Source: Shouchella oshimensis (GTDB lineage: Bacteria > Bacillota > Bacilli > Bacillales > Bacillaceae_D). Taken from it: a DNA stretch of 64,000 bases. The notes beneath the pieces were generated by a model. It was not told the origin of the DNA, made no database searches, and saw nothing but the letters and a program-made list of their open reading frames with translations. Positions 10,045 to 20,127 of this stretch are shown here, in pieces. The position numbers and the translations under genes are program-made. Each line of letters starts with the position of its first letter. Position 1 is the stretch's first letter. The stretch spans positions 2,390,667 through 2,454,666 of the forward strand of contig NZ_KV917380.1 in NCBI RefSeq assembly GCF_002019765.1, given 5' to 3'.

Positions 10045-11725
10045 GAACAACCCCTCCTTTTGTTTTATCTCTCACGCAACGAAGTGTTTTCATCACATCG
10101 TTTTCTCCTTTTCCAAAATAATCATGAAGTTTACTGTATTCCTTGTAAATTTCTTTGTAGACTTGCGCCCGTTCCGCATTAGGTTTGTAGGACCTTTCCT
10201 GTACACGCGCCATCTTTTCTGCCGCTGCAAAAATCGTTGCATAGCCACCCGCTGCTTCACCTGCTGCGACGCTTGCATACATGGCTGCTCCAAGCGCTGG
10301 CGTTTGTTTGGATGCTGCCACTTTTATTTCTAGATTCGTGATATCAGCAAAAATTTGCATTAACAAGTTGTTTTTCTGCGGTAAACCACCGCAGGCGACT
10401 AGTTCATTGATTTCAACACCCGCTTTCGTAAACGCCTCGATGATTTTCTTTGTTCCAAATGCCGTAGCTTCAAGCAACGTTCGGTAAATTTCTTCTGACT
10501 TTGTTTGCAGCGTCATTCCAAGTATGATCCCTGATAAGTTTGTATCAACCAATGTTGAGCGGTTTCCGTTCCACCAATCTAATGCGAGCAAACCGGTTTC
10601 ACCTGGCTGATAAGCAGCCGCTTTTTCTTCTAATAACGCATGAAGCGGAATGTTTTTCTGCTTCGCCTCCTCAACTAGATCGGACGTGACGCCATGCTCC
10701 ATAAACCAGGCAAAAATGTCACCAACTGCCGATTGCCCTGCTTCATAGCCGAAGTAGCCAGGGACAATTCCGTCTTCAACTACGCCACACATTCCCTCTA
10801 CTTCTTTCTCTTCTTCTGCAAGAACGAGATGACAAATGGACGTCCCCATCGCCATCACAAGCTTTCCTGGAGTTACAACCCCTGTTGCCGGTACGGAAAC
10901 ATGTGCATCAACATTGCCAACAGCAACAGCGATACCGGGCAAGAGTCCCATTCGCTCAGCCATTTCTTTCGTCAAATTGCCCGCTGCCTCACCTGGAGCA
11001 CGAATATCACCTCGTAACTTTGTTGCTGTTAGTCTCTTTAAATCAGGATGCAACGCTTCAAAAAAGACATCCTCAGGATAGCCGTCCTGCTTGTGCCACA
11101 TCGCTTTATAACCCGCGGTGCAGCTATTCCGTACAATCGTTCCGGTCATCTGTGAGGTCACCCAGTCGGTGCCTTCAAGAAATGCATCCGCTTCATCAAA
11201 TAATTGCCGGTCCTCATTAAAAATTTGCCATACCTTTGCGATCATCCACTCTGATGAATACTTGCCCCCATAGCGCTGAAGAAATGCTTCTCCTCTTTCT
11301 GCGCCGATTCGATTGATCTCATTTGCTTCATCCTGAGCTGCATGGTGTTTCCATAATTTCACCCATGCATGGGGACGGTTTGCAAAAGCTGTGTGGAAGC
11401 AAAGGGGCTCCCCATCCTCATCAATTGGCAGCATTGTACATGCGGTAAAATCGATGCCAATGCCGATTACATCGCTTGGATGAACCCCCGCCTCTGCCAG
11501 CACTTTAGGAACAGATTTCTCCAGCACCTCGATATAATCTCGAGGATGTTGAAGGGCCCATTCAGGCTCCAGCATCACCCCTCCTTTTGGCAATTGCTTA
11601 GCCATTACACCATGGGCGTAAGGCGTAACATGCTCAGCAACTTCTGCTCCATCTGCTAAATCAATTAATACCGCTCTGCCTGACTCTGTTCCATAATCGA
11701 TTCCAATTGTATAGCGCTTGCTCAT
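10037..11725 (-). CDS. araB: Ribulokinase
   Basis: 562 residues of the FGGY carbohydrate kinase family. It phosphorylates L-ribulose to L-ribulose 5-phosphate. The N-terminal phosphate-binding strand reads [15 protein letters not shown]; the second ATPase half carries [10 protein letters not shown] and [14 protein letters not shown]. Length matches AraB. It sits 6 bases downstream of araD and overlaps araA, so araM-D-B-A is one tight unit. Confidence 0.97.
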   Translation of the reverse strand: MSKRYTIGIDYGTESGRAVLIDLADGAEVAEHVTPYAHGVMAKQLPKGGVMLEPEWALQHPRDYIEVLEKSVPKVLAEAGVHPSDVIGIGIDFTACTMLPIDEDGEPLCFHTAFANRPHAWVKLWKHHAAQDEANEINRIGAERGEAFLQRYGGKYSSEWMIAKVWQIFNEDRQLFDEADAFLEGTDWVTSQMTGTIVRNSCTAGYKAMWHKQDGYPEDVFFEALHPDLKRLTATKLRGDIRAPGEAAGNLTKEMAERMGLLPGIAVAVGNVDAHVSVPATGVVTPGKLVMAMGTSICHLVLAEEEKEVEGMCGVVEDGIVPGYFGYEAGQSAVGDIFAWFMEHGVTSDLVEEAKQKNIPLHALLEEKAAAYQPGETGLLALDWWNGNRSTLVDTNLSGIILGMTLQTKSEEIYRTLLEATAFGTKKIIEAFTKAGVEINELVACGGLPQKNNLLMQIFADITNLEIKVAASKQTPALGAAMYASVAAGEAAGGYATIFAAAEKMARVQERSYKPNAERAQVYKEIYKEYSKLHDYFGKGENDVMKTLRCVRDKTKGGVVHA

Positions 11726-11731
11726 TCTATA

Positions 11732-12427
11732 TCACTTCCCTTCTTGACCGTAATAGGCGTGTTCTCCATGCTTTCGCAAGTAATGACGATCGAGTAGCGT
11801 TTGTGAAATTCCAGATGCTTGAGGGTTTAAGCCGATTGTATTAGAGGCCATTTTTGCTACCTCTTCCAAGACAACTGCATGATAAACGGCTTCTTTCGGA
11901 GTGCCTCCCCATGTAAAAGGAGCATGCCCGTGAACAAGCACGGCTGGCATCTGCATCGGATTTCCTAACTCGAACGTTTCCGCGATTACGTTTCCCGTTT
12001 CCCTCTCATAGCTTCCGCGAATTTCTGCTTCCTTCATTTCCCTTGTACAAGGGATGTCACCATAAAAATAATCGGCATGTGTTGTACCAAAAGCAGGTAT
12101 CCCTTTTCCAGCCTGAGCCCAACCTGTCGCCCAAGTTGAATGCGTGTGAACAATTCCTCCAATTTCAGCAAAAGCACGGTAAAGGACCAAATGTGTTTGC
12201 AGATCGGAGGAGGGGCGGAGAGAACCTTCTATTTGTTCTCCATCAAGCGAAACGAGCACCATATCGTCAGGACGCATGTCTGCATAATCCAGTCCACTAG
12301 GTTTAATCGCAACAATATTTCGACTTCTATCAATACCGCTCGCATTCCCCCATGTCATTGTTACAAGTCCGTGCTCTGGTAAAGCCATATTCGCATCATA
12401 TACTTGCTGTTTTAGTTCGGTAAGCAT
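11732..12427 (-). CDS. araD: L-ribulose-5-phosphate 4-epimerase
   Basis: 231 residues of the class II aldolase/AraD family. It interconverts L-ribulose 5-phosphate and D-xylulose 5-phosphate with zinc, delivering carbon to the pentose phosphate pathway. It shows the early GNASGID loop, the zinc-ligand pair [10 protein letters not shown] near residue 95 and VHGHAPF near residue 170. ATG 12427 has GGGGAGG upstream, and this site lies inside the end of araM. The 32-base overlap with araM is longer than the usual 4. Confidence 0.97.
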   Translation of the reverse strand: MLTELKQQVYDANMALPEHGLVTMTWGNASGIDRSRNIVAIKPSGLDYADMRPDDMVLVSLDGEQIEGSLRPSSDLQTHLVLYRAFAEIGGIVHTHSTWATGWAQAGKGIPAFGTTHADYFYGDIPCTREMKEAEIRGSYERETGNVIAETFELGNPMQMPAVLVHGHAPFTWGGTPKEAVYHAVVLEEVAKMASNTIGLNPQASGISQTLLDRHYLRKHGEHAYYGQEGK

Positions 12428-13586
12428 TGCTTCTTCCTCCCCTGTAGTCGTTGTACAAGCGTAAAAGCGTGTAACGATCTCTTAGCAAATGAGCTTCCTT
12501 TAAGCTCTGCTCAATCACGCTTTGTGGAATAGGCACAAGCTCCTTTGTCCAGCCTACTTGTTCAAGTTGTGATTGAATGAATTCTATGCTCGGCAATGCT
12601 TCAATCAGTTGGCGAATCTGTTTTGCTTCTTCCCCGCTCATTAAACTGTGTAGTTCTGGCATAATCGTTTCTTTATAGAACTGGGTAATCACTAAGGTGG
12701 ATAAACCAACTTTGGCACCATGCAGAAGCTGTTTCTCCTCATTCTCCAGCGCCTTCATCTCCCAATAATGAGACAGATGATGCTCAGCTCCTGAGGCGGG
12801 GTGAGATTGACCAAAAAGAGCCATTGCCAGCCCGGACAGCAACAATGCCTCCATCAAGCGCTGTACGCCCTCTTCTGTTCTTGCTTCAATTTTCCCAACA
12901 TGGTCAAGACAAGCATCGAGCGCTTCTTTTGTACGTTCAGCAACAAAAGCTGAATATGGTTCATTAGCAACAATGGAGCCAACGTGCCAATCTAAAAGCG
13001 ACGTATATTTGCCAATCATATCCCCGAAACCCGCGGCAATTAAAGCAGGTGGCGCCTTTTGCAATATGGTTATGTCAGCAAACAAAGCAACCGGAGCCAC
13101 AAGTTGGTACGTCTTTTTCTGCCCTCTCACAACAATAGGTGCTCCGAGCGATGTAAAGCCATCGACTGATGGAGCAGTAGGTATGGAGATGAATGATTTT
13201 CCTGTCTTCCCGCTTATAAAGCGAACAAGATCATGAATTGTGCCTGAGCCGACTGCTAAAAGTAGCTCGGTTTCTTCATTAACGCTTAAAAAAACATCAA
13301 TTAATGATTGTTCATCAGCAAGCACATCGCCATTTTTATTCGGCTTAACGAGATGAATATCAACAAAAGTAATCGCTTCTTCCTGTAGCAAATCGGTTAA
13401 TTGTTTCCCTGCTGCCGCGTACGTCTGGCGATCAGCAACCAGCAGAATTCTTCGTTTGGCCCGACTCGCAACATATGCTGCGGCTTTTTTTATTGCATTC
13501 TTTTCCACAACGATTGTTTCAAGCGGTAAAGGATTGAGCTTTTCTTCTGTTCGACTAATGCGCTCTTCTATTGATCGTACATTCAT
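12396..13586 (-). CDS. araM: AraM-type sn-glycerol-1-phosphate dehydrogenase
   Basis: 396 residues of the iron-containing alcohol dehydrogenase/dehydroquinate synthase fold. AraM of B. subtilis makes sn-glycerol 1-phosphate from dihydroxyacetone phosphate with NADH. Visible motifs are [10 protein letters not shown] near residue 112, [13 protein letters not shown] near residue 136 and the metal-ligand region [18 protein letters not shown] near residue 258. The ribosome site AAGGAGG precedes ATG 13586. It is the first intact gene after the araL remnant; why this enzyme lives in arabinose operons is unclear. Confidence 0.93.
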   Translation of the reverse strand: MNVRSIEERISRTEEKLNPLPLETIVVEKNAIKKAAAYVASRAKRRILLVADRQTYAAAGKQLTDLLQEEAITFVDIHLVKPNKNGDVLADEQSLIDVFLSVNEETELLLAVGSGTIHDLVRFISGKTGKSFISIPTAPSVDGFTSLGAPIVVRGQKKTYQLVAPVALFADITILQKAPPALIAAGFGDMIGKYTSLLDWHVGSIVANEPYSAFVAERTKEALDACLDHVGKIEARTEEGVQRLMEALLLSGLAMALFGQSHPASGAEHHLSHYWEMKALENEEKQLLHGAKVGLSTLVITQFYKETIMPELHSLMSGEEAKQIRQLIEALPSIEFIQSQLEQVGWTKELVPIPQSVIEQSLKEAHLLRDRYTLLRLYNDYRGGRSNAYRTKTASI

Positions 13587-13611
13587 ACGTACCTCCTTAG
13601 CTCAGCAATAC

Positions 13612-13957
13612 TTACGTGTATAGAATCTTTAGCTCGCTGTACGTCATCTCATCATGGGTCGTGATGACAACAAAATCTGTTTCTTCCGATATTTTGGTTA
13701 GGAGAACGTCCTCTCCTAACCCTTGTGTTTTTATGAAGAAAGCAGTGACCGTTGATGAAAAAATAAATGATGATGGCTCTTCTACCATTCCATGGGACGC
13801 TAATTTATGACGGTCTTCTTGCTGCGACACATTTTAACGTTTGCTTTTTTTCCAGCTGTCTGAAGTGCTTTACTTTTTCCTTCGCTTCCCTATCCATTGA
13901 TCACTCTGAAAGATGGTTCCGTCGATATCAAACAGGATGGCTTCAATATCTTTAAGG
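13612..13957 (-). pseudogene. araL: Decayed araL (HAD sugar-phosphate phosphatase)
   Basis: Downstream of the operon leader, the minus strand encodes KDIEAILFDIDGTI, the HAD motif I expected at the AraL N-terminus. The frame has no ATG/GTG/TTG start and stops after about 27 codons. A second frame then reads a segment ending in GLGEDVLLTKISEETDFVVI and TYSELK, matching the middle of AraL-type phosphatases. It stops at 13612, so motifs II-IV and the C-terminal half are missing. At least one start loss, frameshifts and a large deletion are needed. araL-araM order is as in B. subtilis, which supports the identity. Confidence 0.8.
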
Positions 13958-13984
13958 ATTTAGAATCCTCACCTCATTTCTCTA

Positions 13985-14010
13985 CTGAGTGTCTATTTTC
14001 AACACCTCAG
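13985..14010 (-). promoter_or_regulatory. Inverted repeat in the araL-araM leader
   Basis: CTGAGTGT (13985-13992) and ACACCTCAG (14002-14010) form a near-perfect inverted repeat, with one bulged base, in the untranslated region after the AraC-type gene. It could be an operator or an RNA hairpin. There is no U run. Confidence 0.4.
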
Positions 14011-14060
14011 ACTGCTATTGATAGGATCGTTTAAGTGGTTTTATCATACATCTGACCATA

Positions 14061-14074
14061 TAAAAGCGCTTTCA
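14061..14074 (-). promoter_or_regulatory. cre-like CcpA site at the araM-D-B-A leader
   Basis: On the minus strand TGAAAGCGCTTTTA matches 13 of 14 positions of the cre consensus and has the typical AAGCGCTT core. It sits 10 bases after the end of the AraC-type gene, where the araMDBA promoter is expected. Confidence 0.7.
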
Positions 14075-14084
14075 ATAATCGAAC

Positions 14085-14978
14085 TTATCTTTCAATTGAA
14101 TGTTTAATATCCTCACTTTTTCTTCTCAATTTATCGTTATATTGATGCGTTTTTCGATATGCACTAGGCGTACATTGCTCATATTTCTTAAACGTTGTAC
14201 TGAAATACTGTTGAGAATTCATGCCGATATAGTGGGGGATATCCGTAATGCTGATGTCTGTTTCCGCCAGCATTACTTTTGCTTTCTTCATTCGATAGGA
14301 GACGAGGAATTCATGAATCGATGTGCCTGTCGATACTTTAAAGACGCGCTGTAAATAACCAGGGTGTAGATGAACGGCATCCGCAATCTCTGCTACACTC
14401 ACTTCCCTATCATAATTCTGATGGATATAAGAAATGACCCTACTCGTATACTGTTGATCCGTCTCTGTGTAGTTAATTTCTGCCAAACCTGCAACACGAA
14501 TAATATACTCACTTAGCAATAGTTGCACCATAAAATCAGTTTGTTGGCTTTTTTTGTCTACTTCCATAATAAGTCTTCGTAAGCATTGATAGGTATCATC
14601 AGAATCGTGTAGAAGCATATGTGGTTTCTTGTTATCGATCATGAGTCGCAAGGCTTCATTTTCTTTATAAACCTCGCAAAACGGAGGGAAAGCTGTTCTA
14701 CCCTGTTGAAAGGAAATTTCAATGTTAAACATTCTGCATTTTTCTTGAACAATAAGCCGATGACTTGTATTTGCATCTAAGAAAATGATTTGTCCTTTTT
14801 TAAGCTGATAGCTATCGGTTTTTGTTTCAACTTTACAACTGCCTGATAGCACATGCATCAATTCAATTGCTTCATGTGCGTGAGGCTTCATTTCGAATTG
14901 ACTCCACTCTTTGTAGTAATAGAATTTCACGACTGGATAATAAGGCTCGCTTCTTAGGTCATTGTCATAAAAACTCAT
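14085..14978 (-). CDS. AraC-family transcriptional regulator
   Basis: About 297 residues. The start is taken as ATG 14978, with AAAGGAG upstream; the frame is open 10 codons further, but that would begin inside a hairpin. Residues about 10-110 are a cupin-type sugar-sensing domain (KPHAHEAIELMHVLSGSCKV). Residues about 190-285 hold two helix-turn-helix motifs typical of AraC (VAEIADAVHLHPGYLQRVF and ITDIPHYIGMNSQQYFSTTF). It is placed immediately before the araMDBA leader, so it probably activates those genes in response to arabinose or a derivative. No AraR-type repressor is seen in the window. Confidence 0.9.
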   Translation of the reverse strand: MSFYDNDLRSEPYYPVVKFYYYKEWSQFEMKPHAHEAIELMHVLSGSCKVETKTDSYQLKKGQIIFLDANTSHRLIVQEKCRMFNIEISFQQGRTAFPPFCEVYKENEALRLMIDNKKPHMLLHDSDDTYQCLRRLIMEVDKKSQQTDFMVQLLLSEYIIRVAGLAEINYTETDQQYTSRVISYIHQNYDREVSVAEIADAVHLHPGYLQRVFKVSTGTSIHEFLVSYRMKKAKVMLAETDISITDIPHYIGMNSQQYFSTTFKKYEQCTPSAYRKTHQYNDKLRRKSEDIKHSIER

Positions 14979-14997
14979 CTGAACTCCTTTCAGTTTA

Positions 14998-15020
14998 AGC
15001 GGAGGCAAAACGCCTCCGCT
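14998..15020 (-). other. Strong hairpin between the two regulator genes
   Basis: A 9-bp perfect GC-rich stem (AGCGGAGGC with GCCTCCGCT, loop AAAAC) lies in the 50-base gap between the ArsR-like and AraC-like genes. There is no U run on the minus strand, so it is more likely an mRNA-stability or partial-termination element than a full terminator. Confidence 0.6.
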
Positions 15021-15028
15021 ACGACTTG

Positions 15029-15946
15029 TTACTCATAGTACAAACGAAAAACCATGTCTTGATTGTAGTTGCCAAATGAGGAACCAAATAAAGTGACGCC
15101 ACCAATTTTTCCGCCGTCCTCTACCGCCACTTTAAATGTCCATACTTTGTTACGGATAGCCACATCATTAATTGTCACCCTTGACAGCTGTTTGCCATCA
15201 ATAAAGGTCCCTGCTTCAGTGATTCGGATCACTTTCAATAAACCATATTGATTAATTGTCCGCGGCCACCATGCGGGTGTATACTTACCTGGTTGGTCGC
15301 CAAAATCTCCAGGGCTTCTCCATTGACCGAGATTTGTCTCATTTAAATAAAACGAAATATCAGACGGCCAATTTTCATTCGTAAAAGGTGCCTCTGACGA
15401 CAGCTCTAATGAGATTTGTAACTCTTTTGGATTTTCCCCAGCATGTATAAAGTTAGACAGCTTGTATTCAACAAATCCTTTATAAAACCACAAGATTTGT
15501 GCATTTACCCTCATTGGGTCAAGGAAATACCTCGGCTCGTCAAACTCCCCAATAATCGCTTCACCAGTCGCTAGTCCACATGTTGGTTCTACTTGAAAAT
15601 CAGTGAAGTGACCAACGGATACATGGCTTTCATGATAAGAACGGACAGAGGCGCCGCCCTCTGGAAATAGGATCCCTGCATGTTTCACCCGAAGTTTACA
15701 CACCTTCTGCATGCCAGCTCTTCCGCGCATTTGCTCGGTTTGAATTAATCCTGCTTTTTCTAGTTTTTGTACATGTTTCGTCATAATTGCGCTACTCACT
15801 TGCTGTGATTCAGCGAGCTCACGAATATTCATTGCTCGTTCCGCCAGCAGACATAATACGTTTAAGCGCACTCGACTTGCTAGCGCTTCATAGACAGGAA
15901 GCGATTGTTCTGTTAAATCTAATTCTAATTCCATTTCTCCACCCAT
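15029..15946 (-). CDS. ArsR-like winged-helix regulator with large C-terminal domain
   Basis: About 305 residues. Residues about 12-90 are a winged-helix DNA-binding domain (LASRVRLNVLCLLAE, then IRELAESQQVSSAIMTKHV). The remaining about 210 residues are a beta-rich domain of the kind found in ArsR-type regulators beside glycoside-degradation genes, presumably the ligand sensor. Its Trp/Tyr/Asn-rich stretches (WWPRTINQYGLLKV) suit carbohydrate binding, but that is inference. Two starts are possible, ATG 15946 and ATG 15934; the ribosome sites do not decide. Located after the second arabinofuranosidase and before the AraC-type gene. Confidence 0.85.
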   Translation of the reverse strand: MGGEMELELDLTEQSLPVYEALASRVRLNVLCLLAERAMNIRELAESQQVSSAIMTKHVQKLEKAGLIQTEQMRGRAGMQKVCKLRVKHAGILFPEGGASVRSYHESHVSVGHFTDFQVEPTCGLATGEAIIGEFDEPRYFLDPMRVNAQILWFYKGFVEYKLSNFIHAGENPKELQISLELSSEAPFTNENWPSDISFYLNETNLGQWRSPGDFGDQPGKYTPAWWPRTINQYGLLKVIRITEAGTFIDGKQLSRVTINDVAIRNKVWTFKVAVEDGGKIGGVTLFGSSFGNYNQDMVFRLYYE

Positions 15947-16010
15947 TCTCTACTATCTGCTCATTAGTCTCAGTATAATGAATGGACCTAGACGCAACAA
16001 CCCTAGCGCA

Positions 16011-16247
16011 TTACAAGCCCTTGTTTGCAGGACAATTTTTACCTGCCAACCTTGCTCGAAAATGAATGTAACATCCGCACAACCCACATGTTTCGTCATC
16101 AATCAACTGCTCACAGCTTTCACAGATCGCTAATCGACTTGCGGCTACTTCCTCACTCACTACATTGGTTTCAAGTGCTATTTGTTCAGCAATTTGCTGC
16201 TGGATCTCGGTTTTACCCCGTTTTTCTGGGCATCTATGGCAGCTCAT
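16011..16247 (-). CDS. DUF6171-like zinc-ribbon small protein
   Basis: 78 residues. Cysteine pairs at CHRC near the N-terminus, then CESC, CGLCGCY and a final KNCPANKG give a likely zinc-binding protein of the DUF6171 type. ATG 16247 overlaps the stop of the GH51 gene by 4 bases, so it is translated with it. The function is unknown; no enzyme motif is present. Its coupling to an arabinofuranosidase gene is the only contextual clue. Confidence 0.7.
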   Translation of the reverse strand: MSCHRCPEKRGKTEIQQQIAEQIALETNVVSEEVAASRLAICESCEQLIDDETCGLCGCYIHFRARLAGKNCPANKGL

Positions 16248-17704
16248 ACGAGTGAAAAGATAGCAACTGACATGGGTGGCATTGCTGCAAAAAGCTGATT
16301 ATTTTCCATCTGAAAGTCTGTAAACGGTTCAGGACTGACTCGATCAGGCTGTTCAAACGTATTATGAGCATCTCGTCTGTCACCGGTTAAAATCGTTGCT
16401 TGCCACTGCTGTCCTAAATCTACCTCTCCATTAATGGCTAGTTCTAGCGACACAGAATCCCATTGAGAGAGATTACAGACACTAATATGTGTCTTGCCTA
16501 AGTGATCAGAAGATGCCGATAGATGTAATCCTTCCCCGATTAGCTCAATAGGTATGACCTTTCCACCTTGATGGACTTTATAAAGATCAAACACATGGTA
16601 AGTAGGCGTTTTAAGCATCTTGTCGCCTTCTGTTAAAACAATCGACTGAAGCACGTTTATCGTTTGTGCTAAATTAGCCATATGGACACGGTCTGCATGG
16701 TGATTAAAAATATTCAAGGTCACACCTGCAACAAGCGCATCGCGAATACTGTTTTGCTGGAACAAGAAACCCGGATTTGTTCCCGGTTCCACATCGTACC
16801 AAGTGCCCCACTCGTCTACGATTAAACCAACACGTTTTTCTGAATCGTATTCGTCCATTATCGCGCTATGTTTTGTAATTAATTCGTCCATATGTAGTGC
16901 TTTCTGAATCGTCTCATCCCATTCTTCTTCACTGAATCCTGTGGCAGCTCCTTTGTTCTGCCATGTGCCAGGCACCGTATAATAGTGTAAAGTCAGTCCG
17001 TCCATGTACGCTGCTGCTTGTTTCATTAACACCTCTGTCCAGTTGTAATCATCGACATTTGCACCACAGGCAATTTTATAAATTGAGTAATCACCGTATT
17101 TTCGCACATAGGTTTGATAACGTCTGAATAAATCAGCATAATACTCTGGACGCATCTGACCACCACAACCCCAGCTTTCATTACCGACACCGAAGTAAGA
17201 GAGCTCCCACGGTTCAGCTCGGCCATTCTTTGCCCGCTCGTCTGCCATCGGGCTTCCCGCTGAAGCAGTTATGTATTCCACCCATTCCTGCATCTCAAGC
17301 ACTTCGCCGCTACCAACATTTCCATTAATATAAGGGGCTGCTCCAATCTCTTCACATAACAGCATAAATTCATGCGTGCCAAATTCGTTCGTTTCCACTG
17401 TTCCGCCCCAATGGGTATTGACCATTTTCTTTCTTTTGGCATAGGGACCAATGCCATCTTTCCAATGATACTCATCAGCAAAACACCCTCCCGGCCAGCG
17501 TAAAACCGGGATTTTTAGTTCTTTCAACGCTGTTAATACATCCGTTCGCAGTCCCTTTTTATTCGGAATAGGAGAGCCTTCTCCAACCCAAATCCCCTCG
17601 TATATACATCTCCCCAAATGCTCAGCAAAATGCCCGTAAATAGCCGGATTAATCTCAGCTCCAGCTTTCTCTAAATCAATTGTAGCTCTTACACTGTTTG
17701 TCAT
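16244..17704 (-). CDS. GH51 alpha-L-arabinofuranosidase (second type)
   Basis: 486 residues of glycoside hydrolase family 51, removing terminal alpha-L-arabinofuranosyl units by a retaining mechanism. The acid/base Glu is at about 176 ([12 protein letters not shown]) and the nucleophile Glu at about 298 ([12 protein letters not shown]). There is no signal peptide, so it acts inside the cell on imported oligosaccharides. It is clearly different from the AbfA upstream (different N-terminus, [12 protein letters not shown] region), which suggests a different linkage preference. It overlaps the YesL-like gene and the DUF6171 gene by 4 bases on each side. Confidence 0.95.
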   Translation of the reverse strand: MTNSVRATIDLEKAGAEINPAIYGHFAEHLGRCIYEGIWVGEGSPIPNKKGLRTDVLTALKELKIPVLRWPGGCFADEYHWKDGIGPYAKRKKMVNTHWGGTVETNEFGTHEFMLLCEEIGAAPYINGNVGSGEVLEMQEWVEYITASAGSPMADERAKNGRAEPWELSYFGVGNESWGCGGQMRPEYYADLFRRYQTYVRKYGDYSIYKIACGANVDDYNWTEVLMKQAAAYMDGLTLHYYTVPGTWQNKGAATGFSEEEWDETIQKALHMDELITKHSAIMDEYDSEKRVGLIVDEWGTWYDVEPGTNPGFLFQQNSIRDALVAGVTLNIFNHHADRVHMANLAQTINVLQSIVLTEGDKMLKTPTYHVFDLYKVHQGGKVIPIELIGEGLHLSASSDHLGKTHISVCNLSQWDSVSLELAINGEVDLGQQWQATILTGDRRDAHNTFEQPDRVSPEPFTDFQMENNQLFAAMPPMSVAIFSLV

Positions 17705-18348
17705 ATTGTTTCAGCCTCCTCCGTTGTATCGATTAATTGATTTGTACGTTCAAATGCGCGTAAGCTCACGTGTGTTGTAATCCAAGCGAATAGACTACCA
17801 CCAAAGCATACTGCTGCTGGTGGAACAAGTATGAATAAAATCAAACATACGCTTAAAAAAAGTCCCATTATAAGCGCATATGACAGCGAAGCGACGGCGT
17901 ACAGCATGACATTTTTTAAAAATGGATAGAGCGATTGTCTAGGGTAATGGACGAAAGCAGGACCGATAAACAGCAACATTAATCCGTACACAATTAGGCA
18001 CAAAATAAAAAATGCCGCTACTGCTTGAGAGCCGGTAAACGCCAGCTGCATTACGATAACATAATCGAGAACAAGAACAGCTCCTATGCTTAAAACCGTG
18101 TAGCCAAGTTTGTTCGCCTGCCAAAAAAAGCGCTTCCATTCTGTGAAAAACAAAGGAATAAGTGAAAAATCTTCCTCATTCATGCACCATTTTCTCATGA
18201 CCACAAACATCGCTCGCAGCGCTGGAAAAAAACCTAAAATCACGCCACCTAGTAAGGAAAAACCAAGCCAGAGACCATTTACATAAGCTAAGCGCACAAT
18301 CCAGTCGCAAATACGCAAGGCAATTCCTCTTAAACCACCATCCTCCAT
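17701..18348 (-). CDS. YesL-like (DUF624) membrane protein
   Basis: 215 residues with about five hydrophobic segments: near residues 20-40, 75-95, 105-130, 140-165 and 170-190. It belongs to the DUF624/YesL family, which is found almost only beside CUT1 sugar importers and glycosidases in Firmicutes. Here it follows the two permease genes and couples by a 4-base overlap to the GH51 gene. An accessory role in importer assembly or regulation has been suggested for the family from context only. The function is unproven. Confidence 0.85.
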   Translation of the reverse strand: MEDGGLRGIALRICDWIVRLAYVNGLWLGFSLLGGVILGFFPALRAMFVVMRKWCMNEEDFSLIPLFFTEWKRFFWQANKLGYTVLSIGAVLVLDYVIVMQLAFTGSQAVAAFFILCLIVYGLMLLFIGPAFVHYPRQSLYPFLKNVMLYAVASLSYALIMGLFLSVCLILFILVPPAAVCFGGSLFAWITTHVSLRAFERTNQLIDTTEEAETI

Positions 18349-18373
18349 AAACCATCACCCTCTTTCTTTGATT

Positions 18374-19216
18374 TCACCCTTTTATTCCTGAGAAACTTAC
18401 CCCTTTTACAATCTGCTTCTCAAAAAAGAGGAATGCAATAATGACAGGTAGTGATGCAATGGCGTTAACAGTCATCGGCAAAATATACGTTTCTGAATAA
18501 TTTGAGTTAAACATTGGTATACCGACTGGTAGCGTGTAAAGAGCCTCAGAAATAATCGCTAAATATGGCCAGAGAAAATTGTTCCATGAACCGATAAAGG
18601 TTAAAATTCCTACTGCCGCCACCGCTGCTTTTGCAAGGGGCAATACAATACTCCAATATAGGCGAAAATCGCTACAGCCATCTAGCCTAGCACTTTCAAT
18701 TAGCTCGTTTGGAACTCCGTCAAAGAAGCTCTTTAAGATAATGACACCTAGAGGAGCAGCAATACCAGGAAGAATTAAGCCCGCATACGTATCAAGCAAA
18801 CCCATTGATCCGACTATTTCATAAAGGGGGATAATCATTGCTTCTCCCGGCACCATTAGCCCAGCAAGAAAGAATAGATAAAGTGCTTTTCGATAGCGAA
18901 AGCGCATTTTCGAAAAAGCGAATGCTGCCATTGATGTTAATACAAGCGTCAGTAAGGTCGTGACCGCGCCAACAAAGAAGCTGTTCCAAATCCATAAAAA
19001 CACGTCACTCCCGGCGATGATGTTGACGTAGTTGCTAAATGTATAAGGTGGCAAAAACCAATCAATGGCTGAGCTTGCTGCCGTTCCCTCTGGCTTCATT
19101 GACACAAAAAACATCCAAACGATAGGGAATAAGAAGGCAAGCGCAGACAGAAAAGCAATAGACACCTTTAACCAGCGAAACGGATCACGTTTTGTTGTAA
19201 GCACAGACTGGCTCAT
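18374..19216 (-). CDS. CUT1 sugar ABC transporter permease (MalG/AraQ type)
   Basis: 280 residues, six membrane segments. It carries the conserved cytoplasmic coupling loop ESARLDGCSDFRLYWSIVLP near residue 185, which contacts the ATPase. It overlaps the upstream permease by 4 bases. Together with the binding protein upstream it should import arabinose-containing oligosaccharides, the role AraNPQ plays in B. subtilis. No ATPase gene is present in this unit, as in B. subtilis where MsmX is shared between importers. Confidence 0.9.
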   Translation of the reverse strand: MSQSVLTTKRDPFRWLKVSIAFLSALAFLFPIVWMFFVSMKPEGTAASSAIDWFLPPYTFSNYVNIIAGSDVFLWIWNSFFVGAVTTLLTLVLTSMAAFAFSKMRFRYRKALYLFFLAGLMVPGEAMIIPLYEIVGSMGLLDTYAGLILPGIAAPLGVIILKSFFDGVPNELIESARLDGCSDFRLYWSIVLPLAKAAVAAVGILTFIGSWNNFLWPYLAIISEALYTLPVGIPMFNSNYSETYILPMTVNAIASLPVIIAFLFFEKQIVKGVSFSGIKG

Positions 19217-20094
19217 AGCATTCTCCCCTCTTTTCCGCCTAAGCGCAATTGAATAACAGACAGCACCAACAACACCATAAACAACAGATAAGACATCGCT
19301 GCTGCGTATCCTAGATCATAACGTTGGAAGCCCATTTCATAGATGTACAAGATGATTGGCCGTGTTGTTGTCCCGGGTCCTCCATCGGTAATCAAAAGAA
19401 TTTGTGCAAAAACTTTAAACGAAGCGAGAACCTGGAGCAATAAAATTAAGCGACCAATTGGCAGAAGCTGTGGCAGTGTAATCTGCCAAAACATCTGCTG
19501 TCTTGTTGCCCCGTCAACTTCAGCAGCTTCATATAGTTCATCAGGAATCCCTTGGAGCGCCGTTAAAAATAAAATCATATTAAAGCCGACCGTCCACCAA
19601 AGCGTGACAGCGATAATACTGACCCAAGCAAGTGAAGGTGTTGCTAGCCAAAACGGTTCAGCATTGAGACCGACGGCCTGCAAGAGATTATTGACAACGC
19701 CAGTGTAAGGCTGAAGCATGAAGATCGCGACAAACGAGATAACCGATACGCTCAAAATGCTCGGGATAAAGAAGGAGCCTCTTAAAAAGGTTTGCAACCG
19801 CGTATTTAAATTCGCCATCAACGCTAGCCCTAAAGCAAGAATGACCATTGTCGGCGTTGATAACAGAACGAATAAGGAGGTGTTGCCAAACGCTTCCCAG
19901 AAGTTTGGATCACTTAACACATTGATGTAATGGGTGAGACCAATAAACTCTTGCTGTTCAATCAACGTCCAATTAAAGAAGCTCATCTGCATTCCTTTAA
20001 AGATTGGGTAAATCGTAAAAAGCACATAAGCAACAAAGAAAGCAAGCAAAAACGGAACGGGACGAAGATCGTCTTTCCACGTTAACTTTTTCAT
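19213..20094 (-). CDS. CUT1 sugar ABC transporter permease (MalF/AraP type)
   Basis: 293 residues, six membrane segments. The coupling loop reads YEAAEVDGATRQQMFWQITLP near residue 190. The start ATG 20094 has GGAGGG upstream. It is the first of the two permeases after the binding-protein gene, the usual CUT1 order. Specificity for arabino-oligosaccharides is inferred from the surrounding abfA and GH51 genes. Confidence 0.9.
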   Translation of the reverse strand: MKKLTWKDDLRPVPFLLAFFVAYVLFTIYPIFKGMQMSFFNWTLIEQQEFIGLTHYINVLSDPNFWEAFGNTSLFVLLSTPTMVILALGLALMANLNTRLQTFLRGSFFIPSILSVSVISFVAIFMLQPYTGVVNNLLQAVGLNAEPFWLATPSLAWVSIIAVTLWWTVGFNMILFLTALQGIPDELYEAAEVDGATRQQMFWQITLPQLLPIGRLILLLQVLASFKVFAQILLITDGGPGTTTRPIILYIYEMGFQRYDLGYAAAMSYLLFMVLLVLSVIQLRLGGKEGRML

Positions 20095-20127
20095 GTCATG
20101 CCCTCCTCAGCGGGTACTTGCTACAGC

